NCBI GenBank assembly: GCA_037577475.1
Contig: CM075206.1
Location: 11,142,401 to 11,206,400 of the forward strand
Direction: 5' to 3'
Length of the DNA: 64,000 nt
Origin: Chaunax sp. Z400
Taxonomy: Eukaryota > Chordata > Actinopteri > Lophiiformes > Chaunacidae
Shown: in pieces, positions 54,415 through 64,000 of the stretch
Numbering within the stretch: position 1 is the stretch's first letter
How the letters are laid out: each line of letters opens with the position of its first letter
Made by a program: the position numbers and the translations under genes
The notes under the pieces: model-generated
What the model was told of the DNA's origin: nothing
Database searches by the model: none
What the model saw: only the letters and a program-made list of their open reading frames with translations

Positions 54415-54690
54415 CGCGCGTAAGCAAAGTTAATTAGCGGTTATTAACAGCCCGCATAATGAGAGCGAGAGGGAGTCAATTTAATGACTTTGTTAGCGCG
54501 AGTTCAGAGCGACAGGCGATGATCGAAACAACAAAGGCGAGCGCACACGCAGCCATCATCCGTAATTTCCAGTGGTAATGCGGTCTGATCACAAACAAAG
54601 GGTTCTAATTTCGTTCAACTGACTCGATAATTTGTCCTTATGTAAGGAAAATAATTAATGACTTAATGCTTCAACAGAAGTAGCTTTCGT
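54415..54690. promoter_or_regulatory. Candidate enhancer upstream of ARX
   Basis: Repeat-free block with gttaattagcggttattaac, gtcaatttaatgactttgttagcgcgag, tccgtaatttccagtggtaatgcgg and ataattaatgacttaatgc. Inference from motif density. Confidence 0.5.
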
Positions 54691-55009
54691 TGGGGTGGGA
54701 TGCCTCGTTTGGCGGAGAAGGTCGTGAGGAAATCAATTTCCAGGCCCATAATTATTTACAACACGAATTTAAAAACGTGGACGTGTCACTCTGCTTTGGT
54801 TAGCGCGGAGACGAGTATAGAGTCTCAATTTGTTTCCCTCAAACAGATTGTGTGTTGGCGACAAATGAGCCACAAATGTGGGTTTTTAAAGGTGAAATAC
54901 TCTAAAATCAAACCAAAATCTTAGCTGATATTGAAGAGCTCTCATCAGAGGTTCATTTTGAGGTTTTGGTCACAGATGATACCTGGTTATACTGAGTTGA
55001 TGTCCCTCA

Positions 55010-55300
55010 TGCATGCGTGTGCCTGTTCCCGACAATGAGCTGGGTTATTGTGGCTGAAGCGGTGCAAAATTATCCGAGGCGTGCGCGTCTTTACGCATGA
55101 TTTCATCATTCCACAGATGCGTTGAGTCTGAGGAAAGATGTGAGCACTGTTATCGATTGCGTGGACATGAGCCGCCTGTGGGCCACTCTTGGATTCATGA
55201 CAGGTGGATAGGTCACCCGCACGAGAGCGGCAATTTCACGGCCCCCATTGTCTCCAGTGATTACTGCTTTCATCACAGGAATCAAGAGCCCGAGACTCTC
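55010..55300. promoter_or_regulatory. Possible enhancer-like block upstream of ARX
   Basis: Mixed-composition DNA (gctgggttattgtggctg, ctttacgcatgatttcatc, ggcaatttcacggcccccattg). An open frame through it shows no family match. Inference only. Confidence 0.3.
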
Positions 55301-55341
55301 TTAAACCTACCACGGAGTCCAGGAGCTCGTGAGCTGAAGAG

Positions 55342-55401
55342 ATCATCATCATCAGCCTCATCATCATCCTCATCATCATCCTCATCACCGTCATCATCAT
55401 T
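55342..55401. repeat. (ATC)n microsatellite
   Basis: Imperfect TCA/ATC trinucleotide run, splitting two enhancer-like blocks. Confidence 0.85.
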
Positions 55402-55469
55402 GCTAGTTGACCATATAAACCTGGGGTGCCGTGTGTTTTCACAACCGCGTTGCCCTTTTATTGATTGCG

Positions 55470-55690
55470 TGCCTTAATTTTAATTCGATTGCGCGAGTGT
55501 CAAAAATTCCGCAAGGATCATCCTAGTAATGAGATAATCAAAGTAATATATGCAAATCAGTTATGTTGCCAGCTTATCAAAACCGGAGTGCCCCCCCTTG
55601 AGTCTGAAGAAGTCCATTTATTCAGTTAGTGGCAATACCTTGCGCAAATGGCGCGATGCAAATGACAGTTGATTAGACTAAATTAAGAAC
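55470..55690. promoter_or_regulatory. Candidate enhancer-like block upstream of ARX
   Basis: gccttaattttaattcgattgcgcgag, cctagtaatgagataatcaaagtaatatatgcaaatcag and gttgattagactaaattaag: TAAT cores plus atgcaaat, a perfect POU octamer. Inference only. Confidence 0.5.
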
Positions 55691-56526
55691 CTCGTTTCTC
55701 CCTGACCTTGTCTGAGTTTTATGTAAATTCTTTTTTTTTCTCTTTAATGTAATAAAATGAATTTTATACCCTGGTCTTTGTAAATCTGAACAATATTTTT
55801 CCACAAGAGAAACAATAATCAGCCTCAAATAACTCACTGTGTCAATAGCTTGGATGATTCTTTCTGTCTGTCCGTCACAAATCTCAGTATATCTTGACCC
55901 CGGTGTCTCCCACAGGGACAGAAAGTGTGCTGCTATAACTTCCTTGCTGTGGGGGAGTGTGCCTTGAAGATAGACTAGGTGTGTGCGCCTCTGAGTGTGT
56001 GCCTGCATGTGTGTTTACCCGATTATGTGTACTCCTGTGTGTCCCATAACATATTGTCTTATAGGCGACAGTGAGAGTGCAGTTGAGACTTCCTCTCTGT
56101 GGGGCGTGTGGGGCCTGTAGATGGGAAAGGAATAAATCCAATATAGATTGCAGGGCTGTGCTGCCTCCCGCTGGGGACCCTCAGACTTGCAGGCCAGGAT
56201 CGAAGTGCTTTTCTCCCCCCTAAATTGGCCTGAGAGGCCACAGGAGCAGCCAAGCTACACCCCCAACACTGGGACTGCCTACGACCTAATGATGGTGTTG
56301 GGGAAGAGACACATACACACATGGGTACACAGAGACAGAGATGTGCACGTGCACGTGCACACACACACTGAAACACAATCCTTCACAGAGTGATATAACA
56401 TCAGTCACACACTTGCACCAGTCAAACACACACTTGGGAAACAAAACAACAGCAATATAAACCCACCCTCCTTGATGTCCAACGTTGAACACACTCAAGT
56501 GTCAAGTTTTCCTCTTCTTATTCCAG

Positions 56527-56775
56527 ACCACCCCTCAAAACCTGGCTGAACTACAGATTCAGAGGAGGCATCCTCACTACCTGTCCACACACTCCAGAGG
56601 GAGGAGTGAATGGTATAACTGGCTCCACACCAAGTGTTTGGACTCATTCACACTCGTGCCCTTTGGTCGCCCTGCAAGGAAAACTGTACCAGTAACCCCA
56701 GTGTCATTACAGTCTCTGCAAAACATTCCACCACTGTCATCTTGGTTCTGGCAGGGGAACTGCTTCTGTTTGTGA
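56527..56775 (+). CDS. Unassigned exon-like ORF, possible terminal exon of a small gene
   Basis: After a good acceptor (cctcttcttattccag) an open frame runs 82 codons to TGA. Readable pieces are LAELQIQRRHPHYLSTHSRG, SEWYNWLHTK and DSFTLVPFGRPARK. Amino-acid use looks protein-like rather than repeat-derived. A possible preceding exon in a compatible phase is 56154-56294 (ending TAYDLMM before gtgttg), but its acceptor is poor and no start codon or polyadenylation signal was found nearby. Family not recognised; could be a lineage-specific small gene, a relic or chance. Confidence 0.3.
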   Translation, partial: TTPQNLAELQIQRRHPHYLSTHSRGRSEWYNWLHTKCLDSFTLVPFGRPARKTVPVTPVSLQSLQNIPPLSSWFWQGNCFCL

Positions 56776-58714
56776 TGAGGTGTCTGGTGTAATGGGTTCA
56801 GAGACAGTGTGACAGAATGTCCCATAGCTGGACATTTTGTGGCTCACAGGGCATTTTACATTAACTGCATCAGTTCCAGAGGTGAATATGAAGATATAAA
56901 ACCAGGAGTAAGCCTCACAACTCAGTCTTTTTAAAAAAAGAAAAGGTTTTGCATGCTTGGTAAATGCCATATTATTTCAGTGACCAAATCTGAACAATAC
57001 AATGTCCAACTAGAAAGCTCTGAGACAGAACCTCCACCAACATCATTAATCTGAACAGTCAGAAATAGTTTCCGGGCTATGTTAAAACAAAACCCTGAAA
57101 TAATTCTCATGTGATACATTTTGTATCACCGGGAGGAGATGATCAATTACACCCAGGGTATAGCACACACTATGGTGATGTCACCATGATGACGTTTCTT
57201 TACACATTATTGCATCAATGTGAATTTCACCCTCACTGCAAATTATCACTGGTCAGTGCCACCCTGCTCAGAATCCAGCAATGCTTTGCGAACTCTTTAT
57301 CTGTGTTCCACAGAAAGTCACTGTGAGTCGTCTCACACTGCCTCCTATTCAATGGTTATACATCAGATCGTCTCACTTTCACAGTGAAATTGTCCTAACC
57401 TGCTCCATGTGGCATTGAACAGGCTAAATCACGTGCCACTTCAGAAAAAAACATGCATCCGGGTTCCAGTTTTGTGAAAAATTTCACACTTGCTCCACCT
57501 GCATCTTATTTATTGGTCATAGTCAACATGGACAAGATATTAATGATTAAAACTCAAAATTAGTATATAAGTAATTTAAGCAACATACACTAGCGCCCAA
57601 ATCAATATCACATTCCCTCCTTGCACGGTAACATTGCTTATACTGTGGACAATTTTCCCGCTCCATTGACTAGATTTCACTTGGCTTGTTTGTGATTTCC
57701 TTCCCTGCAAAATGAGTGAACGTCTACGTCATTTAATTATTCATGACTTCCCTTCAGACCTTGTCCTTTTAGAGGATCACCTTATAAGGGTGGACTGAAT
57801 CATATGAACGTGCCACTTCTCAACCTCTTTAACGTAGAGTCTGGAGTGGAAGGACGTCAGCGGCGATTTCAACCAATTCTTATACGTTGGAAATGAAGCA
57901 AGAGTGGCAAACTTAAAAATAAAAAGAAAGGTTGGACATTAAAAAAACAAAACAACCAACATGTCGCTTAGGCTGTTTGCTGGTGCACAGAGCAGGTTAG
58001 GATATCTTCATTGGGAAACAAACAATCTGTTGTTTAGGAAGCAGTATTTTTCATCCACTTATCTTCTTCCTGATCCACTCTGACTTATCTTTGCTGTACC
58101 ATTTAAAAAAAAATCTTTTCTCTCCTTTCTGTCTTCTCTACTATTTTCCACTTTGTAGTTCGTCTATTTCTTTCATCTCCATCTTGCCTCTCTTGTCTCT
58201 TGACACTGATTCACCCTACATCCTGTTGTCCTCGATTCTCCACTTGCGTCTCTCCGCTGTGGTGCGCCACATTATGTTTTGTCTTACATCAGTGCGACAG
58301 TTTATGGCTATTTTGTTTAATAGCTCATCTGTGGCTGTGTAGAAAGCATCATTGTTATTCTCGTGTACAGTACGATCTGTCATAATTTAGCACATACACA
58401 CCAAAATGCATACTTAATACCTTAAATACAAAGACACTTGCAGCACATAAACATAGGCCACAAACAGATACACAACTAAATCCTTTTGACATCAATAATT
58501 GGTAAATCCTCTGATTAACTTGTGAGAAATGTCCTTAGAGTGCTTAAGTAATTGTGTTTGTGTGTGTCCTTTTTTTTATTACATGCACCCCCTCTCTTTA
58601 AAGCACATCTTTATAACCAAGCAATTCCAAAGCAATTTTCTCTGTGGGAGGAGAGTGTAATTTTCTATTCTGTGACACTGTGATGTGTAAGAAACTGGGA
58701 CCCGGCGCTAAAAG

Positions 58715-58864
58715 GCGTCTGCAGTGTGTGTCTTGGTGTGGGTGTGAGCCGCTTTAATGGCCAACGTGGGGTGGGCGGCGGTGGTGGTGGTGAACGGGTG
58801 CATGTCAGGAAGGCCATCATTTAATGACTCCCAAATAGTGCCCTCCTCGTTAGAGCTATCGTCC
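58715..58864 (-). CDS. Unassigned exon-like ORF on minus strand
   Basis: After an acceptor-like cagcctcttgtttccag an open frame starts DDSSNEEGTIWESLNDGLPD and runs through a Thr/His-rich end to TAG, about 49 codons. No further exons of the same gene were found and no family is recognised. The same DNA could instead be conserved non-coding sequence (catttaatgactcccaaat on +). Confidence 0.25.
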
Positions 58865-59729
58865 TGGAAACAAGAGGCTGTGAACCAGGAGAGCGCCACA
58901 CACTGCAACAGTCTTTTATCTTCATATTAAACCATTTGCATAACATTACTGCGATAGATGGGATCCAGGAGATACTCAACCTACTCAGGGAGAGACAGAG
59001 AGGGTATACTACATGTCCTTGCAAATCTAATCAGCGTTAAATGGAGCTGTCAAATGTGCGTGTGTGTGTGTGTTAGTGGATAGCTCATGTCAGGAGTCAT
59101 TTAACATTATGCTGCAACAGTGTGTAACAGGGCTGCAATTACAAAATACAAGAATCCAAGCTATTTCTTCATAGATGTGACATCCAAATACAGCAGTTAC
59201 CCACCAGTGATACGCACGATGAGACCAACTGGTAATAATTCAAAAGTCATGTGCGCTTGTGTCCTTCACAAAGTTATCTTTCAATGTTGTTGTTTTTTGA
59301 GTAAATGTTATGCGGTTGTAGCAACTCTACCGGATACGAACAAAGAGGATAAATTGCTGTAATATTTTTCAAATTGCCGGCGTGCAACGATTAAATGGTT
59401 GAATTTTGAGTGATGTCAGAAGGCGAGCGACAGCATCAATTTCATATTTGTGTAGATCCAACACCTATTCACGCTATATAAAGTGGTGTTCTGCTTTGCT
59501 TTATATCTAAACAAGTATATCTGACAGCTGCTTCCCCCTCGCTGAAAGTGGAATAAAGAGAAGTTGAAAAGAATGTCATTGCTGTCAAGAAACAAGAGCA
59601 GGTAAGTGTGTAAGCACACATTAATTAGTTGTTGCTATTTGCTTCTGCCTGATTAATTTATTTAAAAGTATGCTTCATCTATAACTACCAGGAGGAACGT
59701 AGCCTAAATGTCACAAATTGGCAGATATA

Positions 59730-59968
59730 GGGGTGGCACGGTGATCTGGAGGTTAGCACTGTCACCTCACAGATTCTGGGTTCCAATCACGACCTAGGGC
59801 CTCTCTGTGGAGTCTGCATGTTCTCCCCTTATCTGTGTGGGTTCCCCTGAGGTTCTCCAGGTTCCTCCTCCCACAGTCCAAAGACATGCAATACAGGAGA
59901 ACTGTTGACTCGATATTGAACTGGCGACCCTGCAAAGGATAAGCAGTCATAGAAAATGGATGGACGGC
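59730..59968 (+). mobile_element. tRNA-derived-looking teleost SINE-type repeat
   Basis: Starts gggtggcacggtgatctgg, followed by an A-box-like ggttagcactg (59751), a B-box-like gggttccaatcac (59778) and the phrases gcatgttctcccc, cctcccacagtccaaagacatgca and a ggataagcagt tail that are common in fish genomes. Non-coding; identity from memory. Confidence 0.7.
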
Positions 59969-60299
59969 AGCTATGGTGCAATGCACAGCTCAGGTTTTGA
60001 TAGAAGCATTTTGTATCCACTGTCACTCTGGCTGTATGTTTCCTTTATGGGTTGACCATTGTTTGAGAATCTCTGAATGAATTCTGAGCCATATATTAAA
60101 GTATGCTGTATGTATGGTATGGTATGAGCATGCTGGAAGTCTCAATACTTTATAAGATGTAATATAATCATGTTGGTCATATGAAAGGTGTTGCACACCC
60201 ACATGCTGCACATTGAGACCTTTTCTCATTGGGTGAAATTGTGTGGTACAAAATGACATCTTTATGATTCCTATTAATGCATAGAGTTTGGTGATTTCA

Positions 60300-60625
60300 C
60301 CCCATTCCCATCCATCCATCCATCCCTGGTATTCCGGATGGCTCTCTTTTCAGCTCCTGCTGGGATCCTGAGGTGTTCTCAGCCTATATGTGATATGTAA
60401 TCCCTCCAGCAGGTTCTGGGTCTACCCCGAGCTCTCCTCTCAGGAAGATGTGTCCAGAAAACCTCCAAAGGAAGACGTCCAGGAGGCATCCTGACCAGAT
60501 GCTCATACCACCTCAACTGGGGTCCTTTGGATGTGAAGGAGCAGCAGCTCTTCTCTGAGCTATTCACTCCATCTCTAAGGCTGAGCTCAGCCACCCTACG
60601 GAGGAGGATCCCCTGGATTAACTAA
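60300..60625 (-). mobile_element. 3' end of a non-LTR retrotransposon ORF
   Basis: The minus strand encodes RWYEHLVRMPPGRLPLEVFW and RRARGRPRTCWRDYISHIG, the tail that follows the reverse transcriptase in many fish LINEs. A (CATC)n run marks one border (about 60307-60326). Truncated, so inactive. Clade not assigned. Confidence 0.75.
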
Positions 60626-61010
60626 CAACACCTGTGTGGGTGCGCAGGGCCTTTAAAGGATCTTTTTAGCCAATAAAGAAAAACCTGCTTTAGATAGATA
60701 GACACATTATACACTTGAGAGCCAGCAGGAGTTTTTCGAATGAACTTTTTGATGAGGTCTTGATAGCAAATATCTAAAAACCTTGGCCAATTAAACACAC
60801 AAAAAAATCTCCAGAGCTGACAGCCCCAAAGGTCGGAGGGATACTATGTTTGTGTGTGTGTGTGTGTGATTTAGGGGAACTGACCCTTTAAAGATGACCA
60901 CAGTATGAATCACAGGTTAATGGCACATATATTGTTGGTAGATATGAGAGTTTCTGCTCTTGCTATGAAAAAGTAAGGATGTCATCATATTACAAAATAG
61001 GTTTGTACCT

Positions 61011-61050
<40 letters not shown>
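61011..61050. repeat. Compound (GT)n(GA)n microsatellite
   Basis: About 12 GT units then 8 GA units. Confidence 0.95.
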
Positions 61051-61224
61051 TTGGTTGTTTATGCATACAGCGAGAGACTGTGCCAGGTGAGTGTACCATT
61101 TACCATCAAGCCATTGAGTTCAGCAGGCATCTAATAACAAAGCATTTATGGCCCACTTACACATGCATAGATATAACTGTCAGTAGGCAACAGCAGCATC
61201 CTCTCTCCTATCTCCAGCTATTCC

Positions 61225-61560
61225 TGCTTCTCTTAAAACACACAGGCGCCATCCGGATTGGACCCAAATACTCTAGAATTCTATCATCAGACTCGGCGAT
61301 GAAATTAAAATCTCTCATTTTCTTTCTCCATGCAAGGAGCAGATCAATTTCCAGAGACTGGGACATAATATTTTCCTGTCATTGGGCTTTCTCGTCTTTG
61401 GCGCAGCACCCTGACTGGATGCCAGCGGGGGGCCCAGGCCTGACTGCACGCCTCACCGGAGAACAGTTACTTCTGCTGCGGCGAGTTTATTTGCACCTCG
61501 CTATGAGAATTGCCATCATTTACCCTTCCCCAACACCTCCCAAAAAGAAAAGAAATAGAC
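61225..61560. promoter_or_regulatory. Possible conserved non-coding element upstream of HGD
   Basis: Repeat-free, balanced block (ggcgccatccggattggaccc, gcggcgagtttatttgcacctcgc). An open frame through it begins in a GT repeat and has no family match, so non-coding is preferred. Confidence 0.3.
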
Positions 61561-61939
61561 AAGAGGGGAAGCGAGGCAAGAATGAGAGAGACAAAATTGA
61601 TTCTTTTTGATACATGCTGCACAGGGGACATTAGGTAACCATACTTTGACCATCTAGTTCGAGAATTGAACTGAATAAATTTTGCGTAAAGTAATGTATA
61701 GGCCTTTTGGAGGCCTTAGACTGTTCTTCATATCAAGAATGAATTGCTTGCTGCAGTTTGTATGGTTTCCTCAAACCTTTTAATTTTGTGGTATTCGTTC
61801 TTGTTTGTCTTGGCAGTGACACAGAGCCTTGTTTGCGCACATTTTTGCCCGTCTGACCTGTCCTTTCAGCTTTGCATGAGTAACTACTGTTGCGTCACGG
61901 TGCCTGTCAAGGCCTAATTAAACCCATATCGAGAAAGAG

Positions 61940-61945
61940 TATAAC
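61940..61945 (+). promoter_or_regulatory. HGD: Candidate TATA-like element of HGD
   Basis: TATAAC lies about 160 bases before the HGD ATG, followed by a C-rich run and a purine/pyrimidine leader with no upstream ATG close to the start. A motif match only. Confidence 0.3.
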
Positions 61946-62101
61946 CCCACCCCCCCTTTGCCTCTCTGTCCATAAACCTGCACGCACGCACACCGCAGTG
62001 ACTTTTGGCAGAGTGAAGACGCTCAGAGGGAAACTCAGCAGCAAGTTAATTTGCAACCACTAAAATATTTTCAGCAGCTTTAAGTTTTGTCTGACGGCAC
62101 A

Positions 62102-62116
62102 ATGGCAGAACTAAAG
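62102..62116 (+). CDS. HGD: HGD coding exon 1 (MAELK)
   Basis: Five codons in context gcacaATGG, followed by donor gtaagg, ending phase 0. The identical MAELK start in other vertebrate HGD proteins supports this short exon. Confidence 0.93.
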
Positions 62117-63726
62117 GTAAGGCAGCGTTTACTTTATTTTGCTCTATTGTTAGACATGCTTATTCCCCGGAACTGAGTCTCTGCCAAGGCCAAAATGTTT
62201 CAAACTAGTGTGACCGAGCCAAAGTTTGCGCTTAAGAATAATGAGAGAATAGACGGCAGGAGTATTTAGATCTCGCAACAGAAATAAGTTGTGCTACTAT
62301 CAAGCGTTTCAAGCACAGCGGCTGACTGAAGGGTGGGTTACCTCCGACCAATCAGAGCGCTGCATCCAGCATTCGCCCAGATGTGTTATGGAACGCCTCG
62401 ACCGATTCACAGAATAATGTTTAGGTGGAAAACACACATTTTTATAACCATTTTAAAGCAATCTGCATTCATGTATTGTTTCCAGTGCCTAAAATATGTG
62501 TCAAAACTCCAAACCATTTAGTCCAGTGTTGATTTTTAGTGTAGGGCCTAAATAATTTCACTGGAGATTGTTCAGTAAAGCGTCATTTTCATTAGGCTAT
62601 ATTCTAATGTCTGTAGGATAATGCGTAAGACACAAGGAAATACGTCAGCTCGTTCGCATAAGGATTTTTAAGCACTTGAAATAAACCGACTTGAAATAAA
62701 CGTCCAAGCCGAATAACTGTGATTTATGCAACATTGTGTAACAAAGTGCAGGAACCTCAAATAACGGTTTTACGCACGCACCCAAACGGGCGTACAAACG
62801 CGCACATATGGAAACCATCCATGTCTGTAGAAGTGCTTTTGCCAGACTCACAATGACTCAACAGTATTTCTTTGGACTGTGTACATATTGTGTTGGTCTG
62901 TGGCCGACATGGTTGTCATTGATCAGAGCCAACCTTGAAGGATTAATAATTCTATTATAATTGAAATTGACCAAAAAGCTACTGTGGATAATGTTTGTGC
63001 AATTAGTCTGAAATAATACAAAGGTAATAGATAACGGCAAGGGGTGAAATTTGGAATAGCTGCAGTTTGTTTTGTTATAAATCTAATTTGAGTCAATATG
63101 ACAACAATTAACAAAAGACAAGCCTTGATGACAAGCCTTTAAATTTAATTATAAGCAGCATGAGCACATTTATCTTGCATTACAATGAAGCTGCATGCAT
63201 TTTTATTTAGTTTTTACTTTAACTTGGATTAACTTGACGTTTGAGTGTCTGTCTTTCCCTCGCAGTACATGAGTGGTTTTGGGAACGAGTTCTTCTCTGA
63301 AGACCCTCGCTGTCCTGGATCTTTACCTGAGGGACAGGTAACACACAAACATTGGTTTGAGTCTAAAACCTTCATCACATGACAAACAGTATTTACATCC
63401 TGTCTGACACACTGTGTTATGTGTGTCTACAGAACAATCCTCAGGTCTGTCCCTATGGCCTCTATGCTGAGCAACTCTCTGGCTCTGCCTTCACCTGCCC
63501 ACGACCAGCCAATAAGAGGAGGTATTCATTGTTTTTTTAAATTAGCTCACGTACCACTATAAGACCCAATACACAGACATAATTGGGCATAATGAATTAC
63601 ATGACCTTTTCTTCCTCCAGCTGGTTGTACCGCATCTTGCCGTCTGTCAAACATAAGCCTTTTACCCCAGTGCCCTGTGGAAATCTAACAGAGAACTGGA
63701 ACGAAGTGGAGCCAGACCCAAACCAG
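62102..63726 (+). CDS. HGD: Homogentisate 1,2-dioxygenase, N-terminal part (4 exons; 3' end outside window)
   Basis: Exons 62102-62116, 63266-63337, 63433-63521 and 63621-63726 join in frame to 94 codons: MAELK, then YMSGFGNEFFSEDPRCPG, VCPYGLYAEQLSGSAFTCP, and NKRSWLYRILPSVKHKPF to PDPNQ. This matches the N-terminus of eukaryotic HGD (about 445 residues). Known role: cytosolic Fe(II) dioxygenase that opens the ring of homogentisate to maleylacetoacetate in tyrosine and phenylalanine breakdown, mainly in liver and kidney. The iron ligands lie in later exons outside the window. The start ATG is in strong context (A at -3, G at +4) and the first coding exon is only 15 bases, as in other vertebrates. 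HGD neighbours ARX here, unlike in human where the two are on different chromosomes. Confidence 0.96.
62117..63265 (+). other. HGD: HGD intron 1
   Basis: 1.15 kb, no other gene recognised. Confidence 0.9.
63266..63337 (+). CDS. HGD: HGD coding exon 2
   Basis: 24 codons, phase 0 both ends, encoding YMSGFGNEFFSEDPRCPG and SLPEGQ. Acceptor is gtctttccctcgcag, donor is gtaaca. Confidence 0.96.
63433..63521 (+). CDS. HGD: HGD coding exon 3
   Basis: 89 bases encoding NNPQVCPYGLYAEQL to PANKR, ending in phase 2. Acceptor is tgtgtgtctacag, donor is gtattc. The flanking introns are only 95 and 99 bases. Confidence 0.96.
63621..63726 (+). CDS. HGD: HGD coding exon 4
   Basis: One base completes a Ser codon, then 35 codons (WLYRILPSVKHKPF to NEVEPDPNQ). 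Acceptor is cttttcttcctccag, donor is gtatat. Confidence 0.95.
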
Positions 63727-64000
63727 GTATATGAAGACTAAAAAAGGAACAGTTCAAGCTCATTTAGTCCTTGCTTCAAGTGGAGAAACTGGGAATGATG
63801 TTAAAACCCCATAAGTAGCAATCAAAGTCAAGTTAAAGTTTGCAATAAGAGCTTAAAAGAATGTTCAACATTTTGGGAATATACACTTACTTGCTTTCTT
63901 AGAGCTAGATGAGAGGATTGATACTATATATACTCTCATATCAGTAATGTAAATATGAAACTACAGCTGTAGCAGCTGGTTAGCTGAGCTTGGAGATGCT
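63727..64000 (+). other. HGD: HGD intron 4 (continues outside window)
   Basis: Starts with donor gtatat after PDPNQ; no further exon before the window ends. Confidence 0.85.

Noticed and set aside
61011..61610. 199-residue + strand frame
   Set aside because: Starts inside a GT/GA microsatellite, has no family resemblance and no splice or polyadenylation context.

Overview
This is nuclear DNA of a ray-finned (teleost) fish. Evidence: compact vertebrate-type genes with GT-AG introns, an Arx protein of teleost length without the long mammalian alanine tracts, very dense (GT)n/(CA)n microsatellites, a tRNA-derived-looking SINE, an L2/CR1-like LINE remnant and other repeats that look like common teleost families. 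The species cannot be named from the sequence.

Three protein-coding genes can be read exon by exon. (1) POLA1, catalytic subunit of DNA polymerase alpha, + strand: the last 11 coding exons (8772-38741) give the C-terminal 478 residues, including polymerase motif C and both cysteine zinc modules; the gene starts left of the window. (2) ARX, aristaless-related homeobox, - strand, complete: five coding exons (51190 down to 45321), 463 residues, with octapeptide, homeodomain and C-terminal OAR motif. (3) HGD, homogentisate 1,2-dioxygenase, + strand: first four coding exons (62102-63726, 94 residues); the gene continues to the right. All exon joins keep frame.

Layout: 1-8771 is POLA1 intron with an old LINE fragment; 8772-11543 is a compact run of seven POLA1 exons; 11544-38604 holds four more exons separated by introns of 3.3 to 9.1 kb; 38742-39690 is the POLA1 3'UTR with a long UG repeat; 39700-45320 is intergenic or ARX 3'UTR; 45321-51190 is ARX; 51200-62100 is ARX promoter and upstream DNA with two retroelement fragments; 62102 onward is HGD.

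The main theme is regulatory. POLA1 and ARX lie tail to tail, and the late POLA1 introns, the POLA1-ARX gap, ARX intron 3 and the ARX upstream region contain blocks of balanced-composition DNA rich in TAAT/ATTA cores. They look like the conserved non-coding elements known at the vertebrate ARX locus. POLA1 is probably a bystander gene held next to ARX by enhancers in its introns. I could not run alignments, so conservation is inferred from composition, motif content and knowledge of the mammalian locus. No previously undescribed protein system was found; the most unusual items are the enhancer-like blocks with flanking polypyrimidine tracts, the orientation bias of the long GT arrays, and two unassigned exon-like ORFs between ARX and HGD.
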